Shown here piece after piece: positions 16,066 to 24,906 of a stretch of 64,000 nucleotides of DNA (position 1 is the stretch's first letter; every line of letters begins with the position of its first letter). Below the pieces are notes generated by a model. It was not told where the DNA came from. It ran no database searches and saw only the letters and a program-made list of their open reading frames with translations. Source of the stretch: Gemmatimonadota bacterium (GTDB taxonomy: Bacteria; Gemmatimonadota; Gemmatimonadetes; Gemmatimonadales; Gemmatimonadaceae); contig JAPLKU010000014.1 in NCBI GenBank assembly GCA_026387935.1, forward strand, positions 1-64,000, in the 5' to 3' direction. A program made the position numbers and the translations under genes.

Positions 16066-17846
16066 CAAACGACGCCGCTCCTGAGGAGTTCCAATTCGCG
16101 ACGGGCCTGCGGCACGAGCGCGCTGTTGGGGAAGGAAAGGATAAGGTGTTCGAGGCGCTCCGCGGCAGCCGGGGCATCGCCTTTTCGGCGCAAAGTACGC
16201 GCCCATTCCAAGTCTGATTCGGCCGCTTCGGGCGCGAGTGGGTAGCGGAGAACAATCCGCGACCAGAGCGCGATGGCCTGACCGTCGGCCTTCCGCTGGC
16301 TCCAGAGCCGCGCCGCGTAACCAAGCAGCAAGGGCGCGACGTCACCCAGCTCGTCGGCGGCGTGCTCAAAGCGCTGCGCCGCGCCGGCGGTGTCACCACG
16401 CGCCAGCGCCAGAAACGCCGCCCCCGCCACGCGACCGGAATCGGCCCGTGTGCGGCCAAGCATCGCCATGGCCGTGACGACATCGGGCGTGGCATCCGCC
16501 GGACGCCGAAGCCCGAGGCGGGCAAGCTTGAGGTCACCGTCGAAGAGGGCAATCCAGCCGGACACTTCTTCATCGTCGTCGCCGCTCGCGCCGGCCAGGG
16601 CCTTCCGCGCCTTGTCCACTTCGCCGGCGCGCACCCAGCCCCAGGCGATCTGCTTGGCGAACTGGCGCTGCGTGATGGCGTCGGCCAGCGACCCGTCACG
16701 CGTCACCAGCGATTGCGCATCTGCGGCGCGTCCGAGATTCGTCAGCGCGCGCACTTCGAGCGGAAGGATCTGCGTGCGAATCGCCGTCGCGTCGGCCTTG
16801 CCGCGCGCCGCCGTGAGAATCACCAGCGCGGCGGCCGGATCTCCGCCGGACACCGACGCCGACGCGGCGCGCAACAGGTTTCCAATCGCGGGCCGGGCGG
16901 TCTGCATTTTCATCAGGGCGTCGCGCGCGGGCAGCCAGGCCTGCGTTCGCTCGGCCTCGGACGCAAAATCGCTCCAGGTGTCGAAGGCCGAATCCGCAAT
17001 CGTGAGCGTCGCGAGTATCCGCCACCCTTCGCGAGGATTCCCCCACTGCAGTTCGAGTTGGCCGTGCACCTTTCGCGTACTGGCATCGGCGGGCGCCGTG
17101 ATTGTGCCCGCGAGCGCCATGCGCACGGAATCGCGTTCCGACGCCGGCGTATTCCCGAGCGAAAAAAGCGCGGACTGGTCCATATAGGCTTCCACCGCCA
17201 TCACACCGCGCCAGAGTGCCGCGCCGCGGCCCCACTTGCCGAACGCGATTTGCAGCTGCGCCATTTCAATGAGCAACCCCTGATTCGAACCCAGCGCCGC
17301 CACTCCGCGCTGCAGCACCGAGTCGGCGGCCGGCGTGCGCGTGTCGGCAATCAACTGGTTCGCGTACTCCTTGTACGGTGCCACGTCCTTTGGGGCGGCC
17401 ACGAGCCACGCCTCGAACGCCGCCTGCACGTCCTTGTCGCGCCCGAGCGCGCGCAGAATGCGCAGTTGCACGCCGCGCAGGATGCGATCGGAGGGACGCC
17501 GCGGCAGCAGCGTATCGAGCGCGACGACGACGGAGTCTTCCTGCCCGAGCTGCGAGAACACGCGCTCGAGTCCGAGCACGCCCTGCCCCGGATCTCCGCC
17601 GTCAATGACGCCGCGCCACGCAACGACCGCATCGCGCCAACGGCCTGCCTGCTCAAGCTCGACCGCCTTGGTGATGACGGTGGCCTGCGCCTGCGACTGC
17701 GCCACGCGGCTGAGTGCGCCAACCGAAACGGCGAGCGCAATTGCGAGCGCAACGGCGTGCGCAAATGCGTGCGCAGCAACACGCGCAACGACGGGCGTGA
17801 GGCGGTGGCTCGCTGCGACGACCTTCAAAAGGCTTCTGTCTACCAT
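16065..17846 (-). CDS. TPR-repeat exported or anchored protein
   Basis: The protein is 593 residues, mostly helical, with repeated pairs of helices of TPR type (for example AVELEQAGRWRDAVVAWRGVI, and AERLEHLILSFPNS near the end). The N-terminus has a basic segment and a hydrophobic helix (AVALAIALAVSVGALSRVA), acting as a signal anchor. TPR scaffolds hold partner proteins, here probably the neighbouring envelope proteins. The ATG at 17846 lies within a copy of the dispersed CGTCTACC-type repeat, so the true start may be a few codons downstream. It lies 25 bases after the DUF4175 gene, and its stop overlaps the next start. Confidence 0.78.
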   Translation of the reverse strand: MVDRSLLKVVAASHRLTPVVARVAAHAFAHAVALAIALAVSVGALSRVAQSQAQATVITKAVELEQAGRWRDAVVAWRGVIDGGDPGQGVLGLERVFSQLGQEDSVVVALDTLLPRRPSDRILRGVQLRILRALGRDKDVQAAFEAWLVAAPKDVAPYKEYANQLIADTRTPAADSVLQRGVAALGSNQGLLIEMAQLQIAFGKWGRGAALWRGVMAVEAYMDQSALFSLGNTPASERDSVRMALAGTITAPADASTRKVHGQLELQWGNPREGWRILATLTIADSAFDTWSDFASEAERTQAWLPARDALMKMQTARPAIGNLLRAASASVSGGDPAAALVILTAARGKADATAIRTQILPLEVRALTNLGRAADAQSLVTRDGSLADAITQRQFAKQIAWGWVRAGEVDKARKALAGASGDDDEEVSGWIALFDGDLKLARLGLRRPADATPDVVTAMAMLGRTRADSGRVAGAAFLALARGDTAGAAQRFEHAADELGDVAPLLLGYAARLWSQRKADGQAIALWSRIVLRYPLAPEAAESDLEWARTLRRKGDAPAAAERLEHLILSFPNSALVPQARRELELLRSGVV

Positions 17847-17859
17847 CTCCCGTCTACCG
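17836..17859. repeat. Half-copy of the dispersed GGTAGACGG repeat
   Basis: Minus-strand CGGTAGACGGGAGATGGTAGACAG resembles the arms of the palindromic repeat at 31101-31154. It lies between the DUF4175 and TPR genes and contains the annotated ATG of the TPR gene. Confidence 0.5.
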
Positions 17860-17871
17860 CTTCCGCGGTCG

Positions 17872-20800
17872 TTACGGCTTTTCGCCGTTGAGGCGACGGA
17901 AGTAATCGATCACCAGCCGCCGCTCATCGGGATTCAACCCACGCAGTTCATTCCACTCCGGCACGCGGTACTTGAGCGAGGCCTTGCCGGTTGCCGTGCC
18001 GTTGGGCGGAAGGAACGGATTCGACTGGTCGCCCGGCTTCGACTCGCGCTTGGCCGACTCGTCCGTTTTGTCATTCTCCAGCGTCTTGCCGGCATCGAGC
18101 ATGCGACGGAAGAGGCGCTGCTGGCGTTCCAGCACGGCGGGGTCTACCGCGCCCTGCTCGAGTGCCTGCGCCAACTGCTTCGCCTCGCGCGCCAACTCTG
18201 CTGCGCGGCCGGACTGATCGGCGTCGCCAACTTCGGCGAGGGCGCGCGCCACATCGCGCTGCGTCCTGCTCAGCTCACGCGCCTGCGTCTTGGCCTCGCC
18301 ATTCTGCCCCTGACGCGCCTGCTGCTGTGCCATCTGGAGGAGGCTCTGCATCTGGCCGTTGAGACTGCCCTGCTGCTGCGCCAGCTGCTGCAACTGCGAA
18401 AGCAGTTCCGGCAATCCAGACGCCGACTGTGACGCGTTTGCGCGCTCACGATCACGCGCGAGCGATCCACCCACCTGACGCAGCGCGGCGGCGGCATCAG
18501 CCATCGTGGCCGCGGCCTGTGCCATGGTGCGCGGATCATTCGCGTCCTTGGCGGCCTGCTGCACGCGAGACTGCGCGTCGGCCATGGCCCGCTGTGATCC
18601 CTGCGACACGAGCGCCGACCGCTTGGCTTCGTCCTGCAGGCGCTGCGCCGCCTTGTTCACGCCCTGCTCGAGCGCGCCCTGCTCCGACCGGAGCGATGCG
18701 TCGTTCGGGTTGCGACGGGCCTTGTTGGCGAGATCGTCCTGCTGGCGCGCGAGCTGCAGCATTTCCTGAAGCGACCGGTCGATTTCACCGGTCACTTCAT
18801 TCTTCCACTGATCCACCTGCGCCTTGCGGCCTTCCGAGAGCGCTTCGGCGGCCTTCTGCAACGCATCGCCAGCTTGCTGCGCGGCGCCTTGTGCACCCTG
18901 CTGTCCCGGCTGGGGTTTGCCGCCCTGCTGTTGCTGGCCGCCCTGCTGCTGTTGGCCGCCCTGCTGCTGTTGGCCGCCCTGCTGCTGTTGGCCACCCTGC
19001 TGCTGCTGGCCACCCTGCTGCTGTTGGCCCCCCTGCTGCTGTTGGCCACCCTGCTGCTGTTGGCCAGGCTGCGGCTGCTGGCCCGGCTGCTGCTGCTGGC
19101 CCGGCTGCTGCTGCTGGCCCGGCTGCTGCTGCTGCTGGCCAGGCTGAGGCTGGGCCTGCTTCTCTTGACCCGTGGCCTGCGCGAGCGCCTTCTCAAGCGC
19201 CTTGTCGGCCTTCTTCGCCTCGTCGAGCGCCGCGTCAGCCTGCTTGGCGGCGGTGTCGGCGCCGTCGCGCTTCAGGCGCTGCTGCAGCGCCTCTAGATCC
19301 TTCGTGAGCTGCTGGGTGCGCTCCTCAAGTTTCTTGAGGATGTCCTTGTTGTCCTGCGCGCGACCGCTGTCAGCCTGTGCGCGTTGCGCCTTGGAGAGCT
19401 CGCTTGCCTCGTCCTTCAGCGTCTGCATCGCCCCTTCGAGCGCCGCGCGCTTCAGGATTTCGGCGCTCTTCTCCAGCGCGTCGCGCATTTTCTTCTGCTG
19501 CTCTGCCAGTTCGGCCAGCGACTGCTTCGACTGCTCGCCCGACAGTTGCTGCGACGAGTTCTCCAGCTTCTTCAGGGCTGCCAGCATTTCAGGTGTCAGC
19601 GCCTGACGCATCAAGTCCTGCGCCTGCTTGAGCTGACTCGCGAGCGCCGTGTCGAGCGCGCCGGCTTGACGCAGCTTGTCTTCGAGCCCCTTGGCAGCCT
19701 GCTGCATGGCCTGCATGCGTTGCTGCATTTCCTTCTGCTGCTGCGCGAGGCCCTGTGCCTCCTGCGACTTGTCGAAGTCCATCGGCTTCGCTTCGCCGGT
19801 CTTCGGATCGCGCTGGCTGGCCGCCTCGGCCGTCTTCTGCTGCAGCTGCTGCATCGCCTTGGACAGCGCCGCGATGCGTGCGGCGGCGGAATCGGCCGCG
19901 GCGCGCGCGGAGCTGCGCTGTTCGTCAGTCGCGGGAACTTTCAGCGTCAGTTCACGACTGACGCCTTCGGCGCGCCTGGGTGACGCATCGCGTGCGATGA
20001 GTTGCAAGTGCATCGCATCGCCGGCCTTCAGGTTGAACTTGGCGAGGTCGAGGACGAACACGCCCGTCCAGTCGGCAAGGCCCGCACCGCCAAGCTGCTG
20101 GGCGGCAGCGGGCTCTACGGCGCCGCTGGCGAGCACACGCCAGATCTTGATCGACACGTTTTCAAGGGCATGGTCGTCGCTCGCCAGCAACTCGACTTCG
20201 ACCTTGTCCTTCGGCTCGACGAGAGAATCCACCGCCGGCGAAAGGATTTCAGCAACCGGCGCCGAGTCCGGCATGACCTCAATGGAGAGCGACGGAGGAA
20301 CGTCCGCGATCTGCGTCGTCTGGCCGCGAGCCGTCCACTCCCAGCTCGCGGTTTCGGTTGGCTGGAAGCGGCCACTGAACCGGCGTCCGTCCGGCTTCAA
20401 CCGCATCGTGTCGCGCCCGTGCGAGAGCGAGACCATGGCGAGCGGTTCAGAGGCATGGCCCGAGATTTCGACCGAGGTGCCCGCCGGAAGCCGCAGCGGC
20501 GCGTCACCCGGCAGTGTTTCCGGCGCGCGCTTGAGGTACGACGGATAGGTCGCGAGCACCGACACATCGCCGAGGAACGGGCGATCCACGATACGGATCA
20601 CGGCCGTGTCGCTCACGGCGCGGCCATCACTCGCCACGAGCGTCATGTCGGCATCGAGTGGACCAAGTTCGGTCGTCACGACGCCAGCGGTGAGCGTCAA
20701 CGGCATTTCGACCCACGCGTTGCCCGTGCTGCGACGCCGCAGCATCACGGTCGAACGGCCGCCAGCCTTCACCGTCAGCTTCAGCGACGAGCCGCGCAAC

Positions 20801-21387
20801 AGGCGCTTGGGCACATCAGCGAGTTCGATCTTGGGAAGCAGCGCACCGTTCCACGCGTCCACCGGGTGCGCCAGCGCGCGCCAGCCATCGGTCGAGCGTG
20901 CCGCGACGAGCGAACCGATGAGCACGGCCGGCACGATGACGGCGGCCGCACGCATCGCGCTGCGCGCGAGGCGCTGCTCGAGCGCCGGGGCGAGCGGGGA
21001 CGGAATCGGTGCAAGTGTTTCGGCGAGCCGTTCAGCGGCGCGCTTCACGAATACGGTTTTGTTTTCCGCGAGCTCGACGATGCCACGCACCGATCCGTCG
21101 CGAAGTTTCTGCTCGCGCTCCATGGCACCGGCAATCGCCACCGACGACGCTTCGTCGCGAACCGCATGCGAACCACGGCGCAGCATCCAGGCGGCGAGTG
21201 CAACGGCCGCGCCCCAGATGAGGAATGGCACCGGCCTGGGCAGCACGATCCATCGCGACCCGCCCAGTGCCAATGCGCCCAGCGAAAGCACGGCCAGCAC
21301 GGCGGCAATTGCGCGCGCCGACACCGCGGCGCGCAGCAGTCGTAGCGCTCGGGAGCGCTCGCGCTCCACCATTGCAAGAAGGGTCAT
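17872..21387 (-). CDS. DUF4175-type membrane protein with Gln/Gly repeat
   Basis: This very large protein (1171 residues) has three N-terminal membrane helices (about 26-43, 52-69, 145-163). A beta-rich periplasmic region (about 190-480) with Ig-like strands follows, then long coiled coils rich in Gln, Ala and Lys (about 490-740). A low-complexity tract (about 748-830) contains about eight perfect QQQQGG units plus QQQQPG units. The C-terminus returns to coiled coil (to about 1110) and ends in NELRGLNPDERRLVIDYFRRLNG. The overall plan matches DUF4175-type proteins. The role is unknown; coiled coils suggest a periplasmic structural filament. The ATG overlaps the DUF4159 stop (ATGA), so it is translationally coupled. 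Confidence 0.78.
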   Translation of the reverse strand: MTLLAMVERERSRALRLLRAAVSARAIAAVLAVLSLGALALGGSRWIVLPRPVPFLIWGAAVALAAWMLRRGSHAVRDEASSVAIAGAMEREQKLRDGSVRGIVELAENKTVFVKRAAERLAETLAPIPSPLAPALEQRLARSAMRAAAVIVPAVLIGSLVAARSTDGWRALAHPVDAWNGALLPKIELADVPKRLLRGSSLKLTVKAGGRSTVMLRRRSTGNAWVEMPLTLTAGVVTTELGPLDADMTLVASDGRAVSDTAVIRIVDRPFLGDVSVLATYPSYLKRAPETLPGDAPLRLPAGTSVEISGHASEPLAMVSLSHGRDTMRLKPDGRRFSGRFQPTETASWEWTARGQTTQIADVPPSLSIEVMPDSAPVAEILSPAVDSLVEPKDKVEVELLASDDHALENVSIKIWRVLASGAVEPAAAQQLGGAGLADWTGVFVLDLAKFNLKAGDAMHLQLIARDASPRRAEGVSRELTLKVPATDEQRSSARAAADSAAARIAALSKAMQQLQQKTAEAASQRDPKTGEAKPMDFDKSQEAQGLAQQQKEMQQRMQAMQQAAKGLEDKLRQAGALDTALASQLKQAQDLMRQALTPEMLAALKKLENSSQQLSGEQSKQSLAELAEQQKKMRDALEKSAEILKRAALEGAMQTLKDEASELSKAQRAQADSGRAQDNKDILKKLEERTQQLTKDLEALQQRLKRDGADTAAKQADAALDEAKKADKALEKALAQATGQEKQAQPQPGQQQQQPGQQQQPGQQQQPGQQPQPGQQQQGGQQQQGGQQQQGGQQQQGGQQQQGGQQQQGGQQQQGGQQQQGGKPQPGQQGAQGAAQQAGDALQKAAEALSEGRKAQVDQWKNEVTGEIDRSLQEMLQLARQQDDLANKARRNPNDASLRSEQGALEQGVNKAAQRLQDEAKRSALVSQGSQRAMADAQSRVQQAAKDANDPRTMAQAAATMADAAAALRQVGGSLARDRERANASQSASGLPELLSQLQQLAQQQGSLNGQMQSLLQMAQQQARQGQNGEAKTQARELSRTQRDVARALAEVGDADQSGRAAELAREAKQLAQALEQGAVDPAVLERQQRLFRRMLDAGKTLENDKTDESAKRESKPGDQSNPFLPPNGTATGKASLKYRVPEWNELRGLNPDERRLVIDYFRRLNGEKP
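18910..19145. repeat. 18-bp tandem repeat encoding QQQQGG/QQQQPG
   Basis: About eight near-identical 18-base units (plus-strand form GCCGCCCTGCTGCTGTTG with single-base variants) are followed by looser QQQQPG units. It lies in frame inside the DUF4175-type gene. The variation is confined mostly to one base per unit, which suggests recent slippage-type expansion. Confidence 0.92.
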
Positions 21388-22103
21388 GACGCGGGCCGGC
21401 TCGTGACGGCATAGGTAAAGAGGTTCACACCCATCCGCAGCGCCTGCTCATGCAATTCGGCTGGATCGGCGTACGTCCCGAGATCTTCCCATCCATTTCC
21501 GAGATCACTTTCCCAGCTGTAGTACACCGCCAGCCGGTTTCCGAGAAAAATGCCATAGCCACGCGCCGGCTTTCCGTCGTGCTCATGAATCTTCGGCAAC
21601 CCTTTCGGAAAGTCATACACGACGTGATACACCGGGTGCGTGAGCGGCACATCCACAAACTCGCGTTCGGCGAAGACCTTTTTCATCTCGCGGCGGATAT
21701 GCTCGTCGAGGCCGTAGTTATCGTCGATATGCAGGAACCCGCCGCGCGCGAGGTATTCCCGCAACCGCAATACTTCGGCGTCCGAGAACGTGATGTTTCC
21801 ATGCCCCGTCAGGTGCAGGAACGGGTAGTCCCAGAGCCGGTCATCCATGAGCGTGACGCGCGCTTCGGCAGACTCAGCAGGAAATGACGTGCGCTGCCGG
21901 ATGGCCTTGAGCAGGTTCGGAATACTGGACGGGTTCGCGTACCAATCGCCGCCACCGTCGTACTGCAGGCGGGCGATGGCAAGCCGCGGCGCGAAAAACT
22001 CCGCGCCGGCGCGGTCTGAAGTGCTGCCCGCCTCCGGAGTGCTGCCGAGAATCGGCAAGCACGCCAGCATGACGAGGAGCGATGCGACAGTCTTACGAAT
22101 CAT
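21384..22103 (-). CDS. DUF4159 exported protein
   Basis: This 239-residue protein has a signal peptide (SLLVMLACLPILGSTPEAG). The mature part follows the DUF4159 pattern: FFAPRLAIARLQYDGGGDWYANP, then YPFLHLTGHGNITFSDAE, LREYLARGGFLHIDDNYG, and VYHVVYDFPKGLPKIHEH. The domain has an amidotransferase-like fold in other proteins, but its activity is not known. It sits between rsmI and the DUF4175-type gene, overlapping both by four bases, so the three are likely made in fixed proportion. The start at 22103 is chosen for the ATGA overlap with rsmI; the longer frame would lie inside rsmI. Confidence 0.86.
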   Translation of the reverse strand: MIRKTVASLLVMLACLPILGSTPEAGSTSDRAGAEFFAPRLAIARLQYDGGGDWYANPSSIPNLLKAIRQRTSFPAESAEARVTLMDDRLWDYPFLHLTGHGNITFSDAEVLRLREYLARGGFLHIDDNYGLDEHIRREMKKVFAEREFVDVPLTHPVYHVVYDFPKGLPKIHEHDGKPARGYGIFLGNRLAVYYSWESDLGNGWEDLGTYADPAELHEQALRMGVNLFTYAVTSRPAS

Positions 22104-22933
22104 TCGTGTGCGATCCGGTAGGCCAGGTTTCGGGACGCCCCGCACTCTATAGAAAGTACGCGGGCCACCTCCCGTGCGCTCAAACCCTCGGCCTTCAGTT
22201 CGGCAGCCCGCGTGCGGACCGCCGCCTCGTCCACCACGACATCGGCCGCCCCAGCCACCAGGACCACCACCTCGCCACGCGGCGCTGCCTCGGCGTACTT
22301 CGCGGCCAACTCCGACGCTGTCGCCCGACTGAACTCCTCAAACTGCTTGGTTAGCTCACGGGCGACGACCGCTGCACGGTCGCCGGCACCGGCCTCGGCC
22401 AGGTCCGCGAGCAGCGCGCCCACCCGGCCCGGAGCTTCATACACTACGGACGTGTGGCGCGACGCGACGATCTCGGCGATCGCGTCCGACCGGGCCTTCC
22501 CTTTCCGCTCGAGGAATCCGAAGTAGGTGAACCGATCCGCGGACATTCCTGCGCCGACAAGGGCTGCCAGCAGCGCCGATGCGCCGGGCACCGGAACGAT
22601 GGTTATTCCCGCCTCGATTGCGGCCGTGATCAGCCGGGCGCCGGGATCCGAGAGCAGCGGCGTCCCCGCATCCGACACCAGTGCGACTGATTCGCCTGCA
22701 AGAATCCGCGCCATGACCTTTTCGGCGACTCGGGCTTCGTTGTGTTCGTGGTACGACTCCATCCGGGTGCGGATGTCGTAACGGGCGAGCAACGTCCGGG
22801 AGTGCCGCGTGTCTTCGGCGAGAACAGTGGCAACACTATTGAGCACCTCGATTGCGCGGTGACTCAGGTCGGAGAGATTTCCGATCGGCGTGCTGACCAC
22901 ATAGAGCGATCCCGCCGGCGGCGGCGTCGTCAC
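22100..22933 (-). CDS. rsmI: 16S rRNA C1402 2'-O-methyltransferase
   Basis: This 277-residue SAM-dependent tetrapyrrole-methylase-fold enzyme carries out ribose methylation of C1402 in the decoding centre. Signature segments are LYVVSTPIGNLSDLSHRAI at the start, LAEDTRHSRTLL, ALVSDAGTPLLSDPG and VPVPGASALLAAL, and a C-terminal EGLSAREVARVLS helix. Length is normal for RsmI. The GTG start at 22933 overlaps the stop of the unknown upstream gene (GTGA), and its stop overlaps the DUF4159 start. Placement of an rRNA methylase inside an envelope operon appears accidental rather than functional. Confidence 0.95.
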   Translation of the reverse strand: MTTPPPAGSLYVVSTPIGNLSDLSHRAIEVLNSVATVLAEDTRHSRTLLARYDIRTRMESYHEHNEARVAEKVMARILAGESVALVSDAGTPLLSDPGARLITAAIEAGITIVPVPGASALLAALVGAGMSADRFTYFGFLERKGKARSDAIAEIVASRHTSVVYEAPGRVGALLADLAEAGAGDRAAVVARELTKQFEEFSRATASELAAKYAEAAPRGEVVVLVAGAADVVVDEAAVRTRAAELKAEGLSAREVARVLSIECGASRNLAYRIAHE

Positions 22934-23967
22934 ACGAAGAGCTTCCAGCCCAGCGCATCGAAGAGGCCGGCACCCTGAAACATGTGGCGACGCTCGCGGA
23001 GGAGCTCTTCGAGAAAACGCTCCGGGGGTGTGCCATTTGCAGGCGGCGCGGTCCAGAGAATCTCAGTCAGCCAGGCGCCAATGGCGGCGCTCAACGCGCG
23101 CGTGTCGGCGATCGGATCCTTCACGGCGGACGAGGCCGACCGGCTGTACCCCATCGTGGAAGTCGAGCCACCACTGTTCGGCGATGCGTCCAGCGACACG
23201 GCCATGCGTTCCAGCGCCGGATGCTGCGGCATAAGATGTCGACGCGCTTGTTCCGCCACGGCCGAGGCATTCGGCGAGCCCGAGGTAATCAGGCGCCGCA
23301 CCGTATTGGTCATCACCTCGCGATACACCTGGATGAGCGCGGGCGCCGCCTGATGCGGCAACGGAGCCGGCACCGGCCAGAGACGCGCGCGCACCCATTT
23401 GTCCGGCGCGGCCAGCAGGCCGCGTATCTGCTCCTCCGATTCGCCGAACCCGTCGTCGGAGAAGTAGCCGCGTGCCACCCTGCCGTCGCGCACGCGCGCG
23501 TAGGTGCGCCCTTCGTCGCTGATCACTTCGAGCACGCCGTCGTGCATCGTGGCGTTCAGGTAGCCGAACACCGCGTCGGGCTTGCCCGGATTGATATCCT
23601 GTGGCCATGGCACCGGCTCGCCGAGTTGGGTCCAGTACATCATTGCGAGCAGTTCATCGTCCGCCTCGTAAAAGCAGACTTCACCGTACTCCGCTTCGCG
23701 CGGAACTTTCGCAATGGCATCGGCAACGGCGATCGGATGAAAGCGCTGGCCGTCCGGACTCGCCGTGACGTTGACGATCTCTCCTTCCTGCAGGAAGAAA
23801 AGGAGAAACTCTTCGGGAAGCCAGACGCAGACGTACCCGAAGACCCGCGCGCTGCGATCGCGCTTGGCATCGGTGAAGAGATTGCGGAGATGCACGTACG
23901 CCAGACGAGTCCGGGGCAACAACACCCGAAATCGGGGGAAACGCAGCGATCCGGCGGGGAGACTCAC
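22930..23967 (-). CDS. Unknown 345-residue soluble protein
   Basis: I do not recognise this family. The protein is 345 residues with no signal peptide or membrane helix. An N-terminal alpha/beta segment (about 1-150) contains RVFGYVCVWLPEEFLLFFLQEGEIVNVTASPDG and YGEVCFYEADDELLAMMYW. A central DEGRTYARVRDGRV strand pair and a helical C-terminus (about 205-345) with PALIQVYREVMTNTVRRLI follow. A low-complexity SASSAVKDP linker is present. It starts with GTG just after trxA and overlaps rsmI by four bases, so it belongs to the same transcript. Confidence 0.68.
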   Translation of the reverse strand: MSLPAGSLRFPRFRVLLPRTRLAYVHLRNLFTDAKRDRSARVFGYVCVWLPEEFLLFFLQEGEIVNVTASPDGQRFHPIAVADAIAKVPREAEYGEVCFYEADDELLAMMYWTQLGEPVPWPQDINPGKPDAVFGYLNATMHDGVLEVISDEGRTYARVRDGRVARGYFSDDGFGESEEQIRGLLAAPDKWVRARLWPVPAPLPHQAAPALIQVYREVMTNTVRRLITSGSPNASAVAEQARRHLMPQHPALERMAVSLDASPNSGGSTSTMGYSRSASSAVKDPIADTRALSAAIGAWLTEILWTAPPANGTPPERFLEELLRERRHMFQGAGLFDALGWKLFV

Positions 23968-24028
23968 GGGGCCAAAAATACGAACGCGGGCCGGCGCAAA
24001 GCGACACGCCGGCCCGAGCCGTCACTGT

Positions 24029-24355
24029 TCAGGCACCGTGCTGCGCGAACTTCGCCGCCAGTGCCGTCTTGGGCACCGCCCCGATCACCTGGTCCACCAG
24101 TTTGCCGTCCTTGAAGAACAGCATCGCCGGGATGGACCGCACGTTGAACCGCGTCGTGGTCTTCTGATTTGAGTCCACGTCGAGCTTCGCCACGCGCACC
24201 TTGCCCGTGTACTCTTCCGCGAGCTGGTCGAGGATCGGAGCAATCATGCGGCACGGGCCGCACCAGGTCGCCCAGAAATCCACCACCGTGAGGCCGGCGT
24301 GCTGCTCCACCTGGGCCTCGAAATCCGCGTCCGTCACCGTCACCGCGTTCGACAT
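24029..24355 (-). CDS. trxA: Thioredoxin
   Basis: This 108-residue cytosolic disulfide reductase has the active site WATWCGPC, followed by ILDQLAEEY and the cis-Pro loop RSIPAMLFFKDGK. It is the electron donor for ribonucleotide reductase and other reductases via thioredoxin reductase. The start at 24355 (MSNAVTVTD) is fixed by the family; a longer open frame upstream has no homology. The gene is 61 bases before the 345-residue unknown gene on the same strand, so it may head that transcript. It is divergent from mce with 80 bases between. Confidence 0.95.
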   Translation of the reverse strand: MSNAVTVTDADFEAQVEQHAGLTVVDFWATWCGPCRMIAPILDQLAEEYTGKVRVAKLDVDSNQKTTTRFNVRSIPAMLFFKDGKLVDQVIGAVPKTALAAKFAQHGA

Positions 24356-24435
24356 CGTCTGCTCGTCTCCGTAGTGTTCGCTCAGCGCCGCCCCGTGCGG
24401 CGCTGCCATCGGCCATCCACCATCTACCGGCTCCA

Positions 24436-24843
24436 GTGTCCCAACCTCGCCGCGGTACCACCATCGCTCACGTCGGACTCGCGGTCCGCGACCACGACGC
24501 ACTGCAACCCCTGCTCCGTGACATCCTCGGACTCGCCGACGTCCCGCTCGCCGACTCCGACGGTGCCCGCATCGCCGGCTACGCAGCCGGTGGTGCGTTG
24601 ATCGAACTGCTCGAGCCTGCCGCCGACGGAACGCCGATCGCCAAGTTCATCGAGAAGCGCGGCCCAGGCATCCATCACCTGTGCCTCGCGGTCGATGACA
24701 TTGACGACATCCTGGCGCGTTGCCGAGCCGCAGGCATCACTCCGATCGATCTGGAACCCCGTCGGGGAGCCGAAGGCAAGCGTGTCGCCTTCCTGCACCC
24801 AAAAACGACCGGCGGAATCCTGATCGAGCTTTCCGAATACTAA
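24436..24843 (+). CDS. mce: Methylmalonyl-CoA epimerase
   Basis: This 135-residue glyoxalase/VOC-fold protein interconverts (S)- and (R)-methylmalonyl-CoA in propionate and branched-chain catabolism. The metal ligands are in place: H12 (IAHVGLAV), the His in GIHHLCLAVDDID, and Glu in the terminal IELSEY. The phrase IELLEPAADGTPIAKFIEKRGPG is the typical epimerase signature and separates it from generic glyoxalases. The GTG start at 24436 suits the N-terminus. No mutase gene is in this window. Confidence 0.92.
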   Translation: MSQPRRGTTIAHVGLAVRDHDALQPLLRDILGLADVPLADSDGARIAGYAAGGALIELLEPAADGTPIAKFIEKRGPGIHHLCLAVDDIDDILARCRAAGITPIDLEPRRGAEGKRVAFLHPKTTGGILIELSEY

Positions 24844-24862
24844 CCGCCGGGGCAAGGAGTCC

Positions 24863-24891
24863 CCCGGGGTCTTCCGAGGCTCAGCCCCGGG
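24863..24891. terminator. Possible hairpin between convergent genes
   Basis: CCCGGGG (24863-24869) pairs with CCCCGGG (24885-24891) in the gap between mce and the convergent lipoprotein gene. There is no T-tract, so factor-independent termination is doubtful. Confidence 0.3.
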
Positions 24892-24906
24892 TCACCGCAC
24901 GGCGAC

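Noticed and set aside
18910-19145. CRISPR-like regular repeat spacing
   Set aside because: Units are contiguous with no spacers, in frame and protein-coding.
18824-19147. Cys/Pro/Trp repeat frame (WPPCCC units) opposite the Gln/Gly tract
   Set aside because: It is the antisense reading of the 18-base repeat; the sense strand is in frame with the flanking coiled coils.
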